34,342 nucleotides of DNA from Chloroflexota bacterium. GTDB lineage: Bacteria > Chloroflexota > Limnocylindria > P2-11E. Shown here one piece after another: positions 22,615-30,791 of this stretch. Position numbers and translations under genes: made by a program. A model generated the notes under the pieces. The model was not told where the DNA came from, searched no databases, and worked only from the letters and a program-made list of their open reading frames with translations. The stretch is taken from contig JAJYLV010000014.1 of the NCBI GenBank assembly GCA_021787445.1, positions 1-34,342 of the forward strand, given 5' to 3'. Every line of letters starts with the position of its first letter. The first letter of the stretch is position 1.

Positions 22615-24588
22615 CTAATCCTCCGGGAGCGGGTCGCCCGGAACGAGCTGGGCCGCCTGCCTGGGGCGGGTCCGGAGGTTGTGCAGGTAGCCGAGGCGGA
22701 CGGCCTCGCGCACGCGGCTTCGCGCGGCGTTGTGGCTGAGGCCAAGCGCCTTCGCGAGCTCCGCGACGGTCAGCGGGGTGTTGCCGTCATACGCGCCGAC
22801 GAGCGCCGCGACGGTCTCGCGGACTGTGCGTGAGACTCCGCCCGTCGCTGCCGCGGTGAAGACCTCGAGGAGCAGCGCGCGCGCGTTTGCGTAGTCGTCG
22901 AGCGTTGCGACGACGCGCCCCTGCTCGTCGCGCTCGCGTTGGCGCTGGCGCAGGAGCGCGAGCGCCTTGATGAGGGTCAGGAGCTGGGCGAAGTCGCGGC
23001 GCATGCGCACCTCGCGGTCGGGGACGCGGTCCGCGAGGAGGTCCGCGAAGGGGACCGCGATGTCGCGACAGGCCGCGAGCTCGAACCAACGCTGGAGCGC
23101 GACGAACGGTGCCCGATCGAGCGCGGACCGCGCGCCAGTGGCTGCTGCCGCGTGGGCCCGCAGCACCAGGCGCGTCTGCTCGGGCGTGTCCGGGATGCCC
23201 ACCGTGAGCATGCGCGAGCCCATCTGCTCGCCGAGCGCTTTGGTGGAGGTGGTAATGAGGCCGGTCGGACCGGGTTTGCGGATCTTGCGCGTGACCTGGT
23301 GGCCTGTCCGCTCATCACGCTCGACGACGTCGTATTCCATGGCGTTGTCCGCGGCGAGCGCGCGAATCGCCGATGCCGCCGGACCTTCTTCGGGGATGCT
23401 GTCGGCCTCGGCGACAACGACCGTGCGGTGCTGGAAGTCCTCATCGTTGAACACGAGCGCGCGCGGGCTGCCGGCTTTCTCGAGGTAGTAGGCGGAAGCG
23501 GGCATGAGGTCGAGCGCGGCGTCGACCGCACGGTTCTTGCCCGACGCTGCGATCGCGACGAAGGCCAGGTTGAGCGGGCGCTCGAGGAGCCGGCTGGTCA
23601 GCGCGAGGTACGCAAGGAGCGCGGGCCTGGCGTCGCCGGCGTAGCCGGAGAGCGCGACCGCGCGCTCAATGCGCCCAAGGAGGTCCGGAGCCTCGAGGAG
23701 CTCGCGCCCCTCCGTGAAGGCGGCTTCCGCTTCGGCGCGCGACGCGGCATCGATGCGCTCGCGGATCGGCCGCGCGCTCGACATGAGCTCGCCCATCCGC
23801 TCGGCGAAGGCTGCGGGCCCGCTAACGTACAGGGCGCTCGGGTCCTTCGCGTCCGGCGGCGCCTCGATGACACGGGCCTCCGGAAGGCTCCGGCCGACAC
23901 ACTCGGCGAAGGCCGCGCCGCCTTCGTCCGGCTCCCGCCAGACGAAGACCTCGCGTCCGGCAACGAGCTTCGCGTAGTCGCCGCGCCAGGTCGCCGCGCC
24001 TGGGAGCCCGAGCGCGTGGAGACCCGCGTACCAGAGCGTCCAGGCGTCGCTCGCGCCCTCGACGAGGATGAGCGGCGCCTCGGGCGGAGCGCTATTGACG
24101 CGCCAGAGGCCGTAGGGGATCGGCCTGTCGCCGCGCCGCCACAGAAACCGCAGCTCTCCTTGGAGCGCGATGCGCTTCTGGACGGCGCACTCCTCCCCGG
24201 CTGCGTCGAGGTAATGGATGTCGACGCACGGCCGGCGATGAACGCCGTGCACGCCCTCGCGGACGCCGAGCGCGCCCAGGAACTCCTCGGGCAGCCGCTT
24301 CGCGCGAGCGAGCTCGGAGAGCGTGAGACCCACTCCGTGCGTCGGCGCGTCGGACCACAGGCCCTTCTCGCGCAGCGCCTCGAGGACGGCCTCCTGATCG
24401 CAGCCGGCCTGGCAGTGGAAGAGGACCCGGCCGTTCGCGCTTCTGACGCTCAGCGATGGCCGCTCGTCCGCGTGCGCCGGACAGTGCACGAGCCCCGCGC
24501 CGCGGCGCGCCGCGCCCTGGCAAGCGCATCCCGTTCGCTCGCAGTTGAGCGTCCGGCAGAGCGTCGCGGCGTCCGGATGGTCGTTCAC
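22615..24588 (-). CDS. CHC2 primase with TOPRIM and degenerate P-loop helicase-like domain
   Basis: 657 residues; GTG 24588 overlaps the zinc-ribbon gene stop (GTGA). CHC2 finger: VHCPAHADERPSL, then FHCQAGCDQEAV. TOPRIM: LILVEGASDAWTLWYAG and FVWREPDEGGAAF. The ATPase-like middle has a P-loop variant (AASGKNRAVDAAL, Asn in place of Thr/Ser), RALVFNDEDFQHRTVVVAEA and a winged helix at the C-terminus (TVAELAKALGLSHNAARSR). It probably primes element replication. The finger resembles that of the broken primase in element 1, but the helicase part is unrelated, so the modules have been exchanged. Confidence 0.88.
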   Translation of the reverse strand: MNDHPDAATLCRTLNCERTGCACQGAARRGAGLVHCPAHADERPSLSVRSANGRVLFHCQAGCDQEAVLEALREKGLWSDAPTHGVGLTLSELARAKRLPEEFLGALGVREGVHGVHRRPCVDIHYLDAAGEECAVQKRIALQGELRFLWRRGDRPIPYGLWRVNSAPPEAPLILVEGASDAWTLWYAGLHALGLPGAATWRGDYAKLVAGREVFVWREPDEGGAAFAECVGRSLPEARVIEAPPDAKDPSALYVSGPAAFAERMGELMSSARPIRERIDAASRAEAEAAFTEGRELLEAPDLLGRIERAVALSGYAGDARPALLAYLALTSRLLERPLNLAFVAIAASGKNRAVDAALDLMPASAYYLEKAGSPRALVFNDEDFQHRTVVVAEADSIPEEGPAASAIRALAADNAMEYDVVERDERTGHQVTRKIRKPGPTGLITTSTKALGEQMGSRMLTVGIPDTPEQTRLVLRAHAAAATGARSALDRAPFVALQRWFELAACRDIAVPFADLLADRVPDREVRMRRDFAQLLTLIKALALLRQRQRERDEQGRVVATLDDYANARALLLEVFTAAATGGVSRTVRETVAALVGAYDGNTPLTVAELAKALGLSHNAARSRVREAVRLGYLHNLRTRPRQAAQLVPGDPLPED

Positions 24589-24968
24589 GGCCGCCTGCCG
24601 TATCCGAGTCCGTCGAGCGCGGCGATGGCATCGGTGGCCCACGCCGCGACCGTCTCGAGCTTGAGCGCTTCCGCGAGGCGTAGGCCCGATCGCAGGTAGC
24701 CGCGCAGACGCTGGCGGTCGCGTAGCCATGCGCGGCAGCGCGGGCAGTAGCGGGGGAGAGGGCCACTGGGATGGACCCGCGTGATGGGGACCTCACAGGC
24801 GGCGCAGCGCGCGCTCTGAACCCGTGGTACAGGGACGTCCGACCCGAACGCCGACCGGGCGGCATCAGATGGCTGGCCCGGCCTACCGCGCCGTGCGGCG
24901 ATCCGTTGCCGCGCCGCGTCCAGCACGCTGATCGTCCCTCGCTCGCACTCGTTGTTCGCTTCGGTCAT
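24585..24968 (-). CDS. Zinc-ribbon protein, first gene of replication operon
   Basis: 127 residues from MTEANNECERGTISVLDAAR; ATG 24968 preferred over the longer ORF. CAACEVPITR, then YCPRCRAWLRDRQRLRGYL, has two CxxC pairs about 20 residues apart, then a basic helical region. Likely DNA-binding. It starts divergently from the AAA+ gene across the dyad/iteron region and may regulate that promoter or act in replication. Confidence 0.7.
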   Translation of the reverse strand: MTEANNECERGTISVLDAARQRIAARRGRPGQPSDAARSAFGSDVPVPRVQSARCAACEVPITRVHPSGPLPRYCPRCRAWLRDRQRLRGYLRSGLRLAEALKLETVAAWATDAIAALDGLGYGRRP

Positions 24969-25024
24969 GCACCTAAACGTCTGTGCGCGCGAGCCACGCG
25001 TCAATGCATCGGAGCAGATGCGAG

Positions 25025-25119
25025 CCGGTCGCGTCTCTCACGCGACCGGCCGGTCCCGCGCAAACCTATCGCCCGCGACTGGACTCTTCGCGCAAACTAG
25101 TAAAGGTGACCGCGCAAAC
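25025..25119. promoter_or_regulatory. Divergent control region with perfect dyad and three iterons
   Basis: CCGGTCGCGT-ctctc-ACGCGACCGG (25025-25049) is a perfect 10-bp inverted repeat. CGCGCAAAC then occurs at 25057, 25089 and 25111, the last inside the ATPase start region. The region separates the leftward replication operon from the rightward ATPase gene. It could be operator plus origin, or an autoregulatory site for the winged-helix ATPase. Confidence 0.6.
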
Positions 25120-27202
25120 GCAGAAATTTACAAAGCGCAAGGCCGCGACGACCGACAAGAGCCCGGCCGCGGTCGAGCAGCGGGATCTGCAGATCCTCGG
25201 CGCGCTTGCCGACGGCGGCGCACGCAGCGCAGTGATCGCGGCGCGCACCGGGATCCGCCGCCGAACGGTCCAGCACCGCCTGCTGCGGCTGCGCGAGGAG
25301 GGCCTGGCGAGCGACCCTTCCCGCGGAACGTTCCGCCTCACCGGCTCAGGTCAGGCGAGAGTCCTCGCGGCGCGCCGGCCGGCCCTCATCGCCGAGCCCG
25401 ACCCGAGCGCGCTGGGCCACCTTCCCCAGGAGCACCAGGCGCTGCTGCGGCTAATCTGCGACGCCGTCGTGGCCCGACGCGAGCTCGCCGCCGTGCACGC
25501 GACGAACTGGCCCGGTTTCGTCGTGATGGGGCCGTCGAAGACCGGCAAGACGCTCATCGCGCAGCTCGTCTGCCGCCGCTTCGCCCTCGACGCCCCGAGC
25601 CACATCCACGTGCTTCCCCGCGAGACCTCCGGGAGCATCTGGGGACGCCGCGTCCCCGAGGAGGGAGGGGGCTATCGGTTCGAGCGGGCCGCGCTGCTGT
25701 CGGCGCCCCTCGCCGTGCTCGATGAGTTCGACAAGGCGACGCTGGACGTCCGACGCGCGGCGCAGGCGTACCTGCAGGGCGACAGCGTTTTCGCCGTGGA
25801 GGACGACCGCGCCGACGTGCGTGCTACGCCGCTCGTGCTCCTCAATCAGGACCGCGGCATCGAACTCGTCCCCGAGCCCTACCTGCGGCGGAGCGTCGTC
25901 CTCGACACCACTCCGCTGCTCAGCGCGACGAGGGACATCGACGAGGTCGCGCGCGCCGCCCTCGCCGCGCGGCTGCCCACGGTCCCCGCCTCGCTTGTGC
26001 CACCTGCGCTCGCCCTCCCCGAACCGGCGCGGCGTCTGCTGCGCTCCGCGCTGCAGGACTGTCTCTCCGCGTCCGGCTGGCGCCGCGTGGACATCGAAGC
26101 GCTCTCGCGCATCGCCCTCGGCCGCTGGGCCTCCGACCCCGCCGCCGGTCCCGAACGCGCGGCCCTTGCGGTGGCCGCCGACTACCTGCTCTGCACCGCG
26201 ACACGCGCGGACGAAGTCGCTGAGGACTGGGTGAGCCGAATCGAGGCCGCGGCCACGGCGGGTGCGGGCGACGAGGTCGTGACGGCGCTGCCGAGGCCGG
26301 GACCAAGCGCGCGAGAACTCCGCGAGGCCGAGGCGGAACGCGCGCACGAGGCGCGCGCGGCGCTAGCCGGTCGGCGCGGAGAACTTCTCGCAAGCCTGTC
26401 GCAGGCGCTCGCGCGCGTCCCGCGCGGGCTCACCGAGGCCGAGGTCGTGCGCGTCGGGGGAGTCCGAGGACGACACACGGCCTGGCGCGAGCAGATCATT
26501 GCCGCCAGGAGCCTCGAGGAACTCGGCCGCCTCGCCGGGATCGTCGAGCGCGAGGTGCTCACGCCCCTGCGAGAAATCCGAGATATCCACGCGGCGGCGG
26601 CCGATGCCGCTGCCGACGCCCGACGGTCTGCCGCGGAGGCGAAGCGCGCCGCGGCTGAACAGCAGCGCGCGCAGCGAGAGCGCAAGAAGCAGGTCGACGC
26701 GTACGTTGCCGAGCTCCAAGCCTGCTACTCCAGGACCAGCGTCACCTACGACCCCGGCGTCCTCGATAAGCTCCTCCGCTTGCGCTGCGTCGCACCGCGG
26801 ACGGAGGAATATCAGGTGGAGACGATGAGTTCGATGGTGCGTCGCGGCGTGCGCCGCGTAGGACAGGAGGTCCAGCGCTTCTTGGGACCCGCGCCGGCCC
26901 CGCCGATCGATCCGCTCGAGCAACTGAGCCCATACCCCGGGGTGTTCGCTCCGCGAGCGCCGGCGCCGCCAAACGATCGCGAGTACGAGACGAAGACCGT
27001 GACGTGGTACGTCGATCACAGCGGCACCACCTACAGCGCATGGGAACTGCGAGGTTGGGGCTCGCCGACGGTCAGAGCCATGCTCAGAGCCACCGCCCAC
27101 CGTTACGGCAGCACATTGAAGGAGCCTCGCCGCGTCGCGGCAACCCGGACCGTAGGCAGACGGAGGTCGCGGCGGCTCACTCCAGCGCGGACCCGTGCGT
27201 GA
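25106..27202 (+). CDS. Winged-helix AAA+ ATPase of unknown function
   Basis: 698 residues from GTG 25106, chosen because the iterons lie just upstream; longer starts exist. A basic N-terminus, a winged HTH at about 25-80 (RSAVIAARTGIRRRTVQHRL), Walker A GPSKTGKT at 142-149 and Walker B LAVLDEFDK near 202-210. Asn in LLNQDRG and Arg in EPYLRRSVV fit sensor and arginine-finger positions. A helical domain, a long charged coiled coil (AAAEAKRAAAEQQRAQRERK; ORF numbering about 540-580) and a basic C-terminus follow. Fold and DEFDK motif recall MCM/MoxR-like or phage helicase-loader ATPases. I do not recognise the family. It lies inverted between genes adjacent in element 1. Confidence 0.85.
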   Translation: MTAQTQKFTKRKAATTDKSPAAVEQRDLQILGALADGGARSAVIAARTGIRRRTVQHRLLRLREEGLASDPSRGTFRLTGSGQARVLAARRPALIAEPDPSALGHLPQEHQALLRLICDAVVARRELAAVHATNWPGFVVMGPSKTGKTLIAQLVCRRFALDAPSHIHVLPRETSGSIWGRRVPEEGGGYRFERAALLSAPLAVLDEFDKATLDVRRAAQAYLQGDSVFAVEDDRADVRATPLVLLNQDRGIELVPEPYLRRSVVLDTTPLLSATRDIDEVARAALAARLPTVPASLVPPALALPEPARRLLRSALQDCLSASGWRRVDIEALSRIALGRWASDPAAGPERAALAVAADYLLCTATRADEVAEDWVSRIEAAATAGAGDEVVTALPRPGPSARELREAEAERAHEARAALAGRRGELLASLSQALARVPRGLTEAEVVRVGGVRGRHTAWREQIIAARSLEELGRLAGIVEREVLTPLREIRDIHAAAADAAADARRSAAEAKRAAAEQQRAQRERKKQVDAYVAELQACYSRTSVTYDPGVLDKLLRLRCVAPRTEEYQVETMSSMVRRGVRRVGQEVQRFLGPAPAPPIDPLEQLSPYPGVFAPRAPAPPNDREYETKTVTWYVDHSGTTYSAWELRGWGSPTVRAMLRATAHRYGSTLKEPRRVAATRTVGRRRSRRLTPARTRA

Positions 27203-27245
27203 TCGTCGTGTGTTCCTTTCGCACCGGGCTCGGCGACCGCTAGGC

Positions 27246-27635
27246 GCATGTTTGCGTGAGGACGGGCGAGTCGGCAGGACGCCCTCGCCCTCGAGCGAGC
27301 GGAGCACGAGCACGAGGCCGTCGGACCAATCGCCCCACTGCTCGTTGTCGCGGATGGCGCGCTCGCGCATCGTCCGCTCGTCGACGTCCTCGAGGACCGC
27401 GGTCGCGCCGTTGGCCCATCGCGGCGAGGGAGCGCTGGTTGCCGCAGAAGATGAGGCCATCGGTTCGCGCGAGGACCGGCCGGAGGCGCAGGAACTCGGG
27501 ATTGGCGGCGATCGCGCGCCGGAGGTTCTCGAACCGCTCGGGGCTGATGGTCCGCGGGTTCTCATCTCACGGATGGAGATCGCCGACGGGCACGAGCCGC
27601 GGTGAGACCAGCTGCGACGCGGGCGTCACATCCAT
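27246..27635 (-). pseudogene. Decayed ParB-like gene
   Basis: MDVTPASQLVSPRLVPVGDL begins the homologue of the element 1 ParB-like gene. HPW has become a stop (TGA at 27567). DENPRTISPERFENL, RPVLARTDGLIFCGNQRSLA and AM follow. An extra G in the GGG run near 27415 then shifts frame to ANGATAVLEDVDERTMRERA, IRDNEQWGDWSDGLV and LEGEGVLPTRPSS, and the C-terminus is lost. It preserves the core motifs that the element 1 copy has lost. Disrupted next to the end of the ATPase gene, probably when that gene entered. Confidence 0.8.
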
Positions 27636-27697
27636 CGGGTCCTGAGGATGGCCGTCCACGCGTCCGTCGCGGGGCGGATCCCATGCTCGCTACTAGC

Positions 27698-27709
27698 GCG
27701 TTTCTCTAT
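27698..27709 (-). promoter_or_regulatory. Conserved 12-mer upstream of decayed ParB-like gene
   Basis: Minus-strand ATAGAGAAACGC, identical to 5163-5174. A weaker relative (GTAGAGAAAGAC) occurs near 27800. The rest of the 27636-27838 gap shows nothing I can assign. Confidence 0.4.
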
Positions 27710-27838
27710 CTCTCACCGTGAGGCCAACGCGCCGCATGCTGCGCGTCCGGTTGAGCAGGACTACCCCATGTTGATCAACCGGGCCCCTCAGAATGGTGTC
27801 TTTCTCTACCGTCGGGCAGCTCTTTGGTGAGTCGCGTC

Positions 27839-29101
27839 TCACTCGCTGCTCTCGGCAGATCCGTGGGATCGCAGGGCGCGCACGAGGGGCAGTGGCGAGC
27901 GGCCAATGGCACAGTAAGCCGCTGCGCTGAGCACGTACGCGACCGCCACCTCCAGGCGGATCGCAGGCACGGCGAACTGGGTGAGGAAGAGCGCGAGCAG
28001 CAGCACGGCGTCGAAGAGGGTCAAGCGCAAGCGCGCCAGCATCGCGACGCCAAGCAGGGTCTGCGCCGCGGTGAGCAGGATCTCGTCGCGCGAGAGCTGA
28101 ACGAGCGCGATCTCGGCAGGATGTCCGAGCGAGAGGCTGTACACGATGGGGATCGTCGCGATGAGCAACGTCCACTGATTCAGTTTGGCCGAGACCAGGT
28201 TGCCGAGGCCGCGGGCGACGCTGACTATCGTCGCCGCCCACAGAAATGCGGTGAGCGATTCGGGGAACTCCGCCAGGAACGGTGCCACCCACTGGATCAG
28301 GAAGAACTGCGGCACCCCCAGAGAATCGGCGCTCGCTATGAGCCCGGCGATGAATGGCTCGGCGCCGAAGCCGATCACGAAGGCGCCGAACGCCAGGAAG
28401 ACGACGACCACGAGGGCACGACGGATCCCGGGCAAGCGCTGCAGTTTGCCGACGATGCCCGGTTCGCCCTCCTCCTCCTCCTCCTCCTCGGACTCGGTCC
28501 GACCGGAGCGCAGCGCATTGACGATGTAGGCGACGTAGAGGGCGATAAGGACCACGGCGTCCAGCAGGCCGAGCGTCGCTTTCGCGGCGATGAGCACCGC
28601 GTAGACGGTCGCGGCGCTCAGGAAGAGCACATCCGCCGCGAGCGCCCGCGGGATCTCTACGGCCCGGAAAGGTCGGCGACGCGCCCGCGCCGCGAAGTAG
28701 GCGACGAAGAAGATCAGCGGCCACCCCACGCCGAGGAGCAGCCGGTTCGACCCGGTCATGGAGGAGGCGGCGAGCTCGATGCGGCGCTCCCAGGCCAGCA
28801 CGACCTCGAAGCTGTACTCCGGAAGGACCTCGATGAGCGCGAGCAAAGCGAGCGCAGCCGAGACGGGGACCGTGATCTCCAACGTCTCCGTCGCCCACGA
28901 CAGGAATAGCGCGGCCGCGACGATGGCAAGTCCGGTGACCGCCGCCACGACCAGCGGACTGGACCGGCCGACGCCACCGAAGATGACGATGACGAACGGA
29001 ATGAGCGTGAGCGCGAGCAGCGCGATAAGGAGCGCATCGGCGCGACCGAGTCGCGCCGACCGGCCCTCACCTTCCTCGGTCGGTGCATCGTCCGCGCTCA
29101 C
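27839..29101 (-). CDS. Na+/Ca2+ exchanger family (CaCA) membrane protein
   Basis: 420 residues from a GTG overlapping the CmtR-like gene's stop. About ten helices, with the two acidic alpha-repeats LALLALIEVLPEYSFEVVLA and WVAPFLAEFPESLTAFLWA, which form the cation site in exchangers. A Glu-rich cytoplasmic loop (TESEEEEEEEGEPG) lies between the halves. It probably exchanges divalent cations for Na+ or H+. Coupling to a CmtR-like repressor suggests Cd, Pb or another toxic divalent metal rather than Ca2+, which is inference. Confidence 0.87.
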   Translation of the reverse strand: MSADDAPTEEGEGRSARLGRADALLIALLALTLIPFVIVIFGGVGRSSPLVVAAVTGLAIVAAALFLSWATETLEITVPVSAALALLALIEVLPEYSFEVVLAWERRIELAASSMTGSNRLLLGVGWPLIFFVAYFAARARRRPFRAVEIPRALAADVLFLSAATVYAVLIAAKATLGLLDAVVLIALYVAYIVNALRSGRTESEEEEEEEGEPGIVGKLQRLPGIRRALVVVVFLAFGAFVIGFGAEPFIAGLIASADSLGVPQFFLIQWVAPFLAEFPESLTAFLWAATIVSVARGLGNLVSAKLNQWTLLIATIPIVYSLSLGHPAEIALVQLSRDEILLTAAQTLLGVAMLARLRLTLFDAVLLLALFLTQFAVPAIRLEVAVAYVLSAAAYCAIGRSPLPLVRALRSHGSAESSE

Positions 29102-29445
29102 CCGGGCCGCCGACCCCGCTCGTCGTAGTTCAGGCACGCGGCGATCTCCGCGGCGGTCCGCTTTAGCACCCGGTCCGCCGCCGCCAGGAGGGCGCGCACC
29201 TCGCCGCCGGCGAGCTCGTAGCGGACGAAGCGTCCCTCGCGCTCACGCCTGACCAGTCCGCACTCGAAGAGACACGCCAGGTGCGCGGACACACTGGACT
29301 GGCCAAGATCGCTCTCCTCGACGAGCTCGCTGACCGTGCGCGGACCCTGGGCGAGCGCGACCAGGATCGAGAGGCGCGCTGGGTCTCCGAGGCCGCGAAA
29401 GATCTTGGCTCGTAGCGCGTGCGCGGTCTCGGTTACGATCGTCAT
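29098..29445 (-). CDS. ArsR/SmtB-family metal repressor, CmtR-like, second copy
   Basis: 115 residues, start at MTIVTETAHALRAKIF because the operator dyad covers this codon. SSVSAHLACLFECGLV (Cys-x3-Cys) and AACLNYDERG give the CmtR set of cysteines. A clear relative of 9275-9628, including ALRAKIFRGL and KLFRGL segments. Controls itself and the exchanger gene; its stop overlaps the exchanger GTG. Confidence 0.92.
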   Translation of the reverse strand: MTIVTETAHALRAKIFRGLGDPARLSILVALAQGPRTVSELVEESDLGQSSVSAHLACLFECGLVRREREGRFVRYELAGGEVRALLAAADRVLKRTAAEIAACLNYDERGRRPG

Positions 29446-29461
29446 ATCTTTATGTGACGAT
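29438..29461. promoter_or_regulatory. Putative CmtR-type operator overlapping the start codon
   Basis: Perfect 7-bp arms, ATCGTCA and TGACGAT, at the ends of a 24-bp AT-rich site that covers the ATG of the CmtR-like gene. Same length and placement as 9627-9650. Confidence 0.65.
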
Positions 29462-29494
29462 ACCACCGGCGGGACCCGCCGTGCGCACTACGAT

Positions 29495-29514
29495 ACATGA
29501 GCGATGGTTCATAC
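29495..29514. promoter_or_regulatory. Putative SmtB/CadC-type operator
   Basis: ATGAGC-GATG-GTTCAT resembles the inverted ATGAAC/GTTCAT half-sites of SmtB/CadC operators. It covers the first possible ATG (29497) of the CadC-like gene, favouring the second ATG (29515) as start. Confidence 0.45.
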
Positions 29515-29901
29515 ATGGAACTGACGCTCGAGCGCTGCGAGGTCGAATGCCTGCACCCGCAACACGTCGGCCCGCTCATTGGGCGCGTCATCAGCAGCGG
29601 CGACGCTGAGGAGGTCGTCACGACCTTCGACCTCCTGGCCGACCCGACGCGCGCGCGCATCCTTCACGCCCTCAGCCTCGCGGATGAGCTCTGCGTGTGC
29701 GACTTGGCATGGCTCCTCGGCCTCAGCCAGTCCGGACTCAGCCATCAGCTGCGGCTCTTGCGCGAGCGCCGCGCGGTCGAGCGCCGTCGCGCCGGGCGGA
29801 TCGTGTATTACCGGCTACGCGACTGCCACATCCGCCGCCTGGTGCGCGACGCGCTGCGCCACGCCCGCGAGCCGCGACCGCGCGCACGGGAGGCCGTGTG
29901 A
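29515..29901 (+). CDS. CadC/SmtB-like metal repressor
   Basis: 128 residues from ATG 29515 (134 from 29497). The N-terminal CEVECLHP matches the CxxxC arm of CadC. ELCVCDLAWLLGLSQSGLSH holds the CxC of the alpha-3N soft-metal site plus the recognition helix. YYRLRDCHIRRLV covers the alpha-5 regulatory site, with Asp/His present. It senses Cd, Pb or Zn. Its stop overlaps the GTG of the CDF exporter, its likely target. Confidence 0.92.
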   Translation: MELTLERCEVECLHPQHVGPLIGRVISSGDAEEVVTTFDLLADPTRARILHALSLADELCVCDLAWLLGLSQSGLSHQLRLLRERRAVERRRAGRIVYYRLRDCHIRRLVRDALRHAREPRPRAREAV

Positions 29902-30791
29902 CTGCGCACGCCCAAAGCCCGGCCGGAGCGAACCGCTCGCGCCTCGCGCTCGTGCTCGGGATCAGTTCCGCGATCTTCCTCGTCGAGGTCAGCGGCGCGT
30001 ACCTCACCAACAGCCTCGCGCTGCTGGCTGATGCCGGTCACATCCTCGCGGACGCCGCCGGGATCGGGACCGCGTTGCTCGCCGTCCGGCTCGCGGCACG
30101 GCCCGCAACGCAGCGGCGGACGTTCGGCTTCTACCGCCTGGAGATCATCGCTGCGGTCTTCAATGGCCTGCTCCTCTTCGGGATCGCCGGGTACTTGCTG
30201 CTCGAGGCAGCGCGTCGCTTCGAAGCGCCACCCGAGGTCGCCAGCGGCGCGATGCTCGGCTTCGCCTTGGTCGGTCTGTTCGCGAACCTCCTGTCTGCGT
30301 GGGTGCTCCGCGACGCACAGCGCGAGAGCCTGAACATGCGCGGCGCGTTCCTCGAGGTCCTGTCCGACGCGGCCGGCTCGGGCGCGGTGATCCTCGCCGC
30401 GCTCTTGATCTTGGCGACCGGGTTCCGCAGCGCCGATGCGATCGCGTCGGCGTTCATCGGCATCTTCATCATTCCGCGGACCTGGCGCCTGCTACGCGAC
30501 GCCGTCGACGTGCTGCTCGAAGCCACGCCCAAGGACGTGGACATGAGCGAGGTCCGTCGCCATATCCTGGAGGCGCCTGGCGTGCGCGACGTCCACGACC
30601 TGCACGTCTGGACCATCACCAGCGGCATGAACGTCGTGTCCGCGCACGTCGTGATAGATCGCGGCGCGGAGTCCTCCTCTGTGCTCGACCACCTCTGCCG
30701 CTGTCTTGGCTCGCAGTTCGACATCGAGCACTCGACGCTCCAGCTCGAGACCCCCGATCGCCGGCCGCTCGAGACCGCGACGCACGGGTGA
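29898..30791 (+). CDS. Cation diffusion facilitator (CzcD/ZitB-like)
   Basis: 297 residues, GTG start overlapping the cadC-like stop. Six helices: helix II ADAGHILADAAGIG has the HxxxD metal site and helix V LEVLSDAAGSGAVI its partner DxxxD-like site. The cytoplasmic domain contains VHDLHVWTITSGMNVVSAHV. It exports Zn, Cd or Co in exchange for protons. First exporter in the rightward metal operon of element 2. Confidence 0.95.
   Translation: MTAHAQSPAGANRSRLALVLGISSAIFLVEVSGAYLTNSLALLADAGHILADAAGIGTALLAVRLAARPATQRRTFGFYRLEIIAAVFNGLLLFGIAGYLLLEAARRFEAPPEVASGAMLGFALVGLFANLLSAWVLRDAQRESLNMRGAFLEVLSDAAGSGAVILAALLILATGFRSADAIASAFIGIFIIPRTWRLLRDAVDVLLEATPKDVDMSEVRRHILEAPGVRDVHDLHVWTITSGMNVVSAHVVIDRGAESSSVLDHLCRCLGSQFDIEHSTLQLETPDRRPLETATHG

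Noticed and set aside
22939-24699. 586-aa plus-strand ORF
   Set aside because: Antisense of the element 2 primase, whose motifs are clear.
28470-28500. Short CTC repeat as a microsatellite of interest
   Set aside because: It encodes the Glu-rich loop of the exchanger, common in this family.
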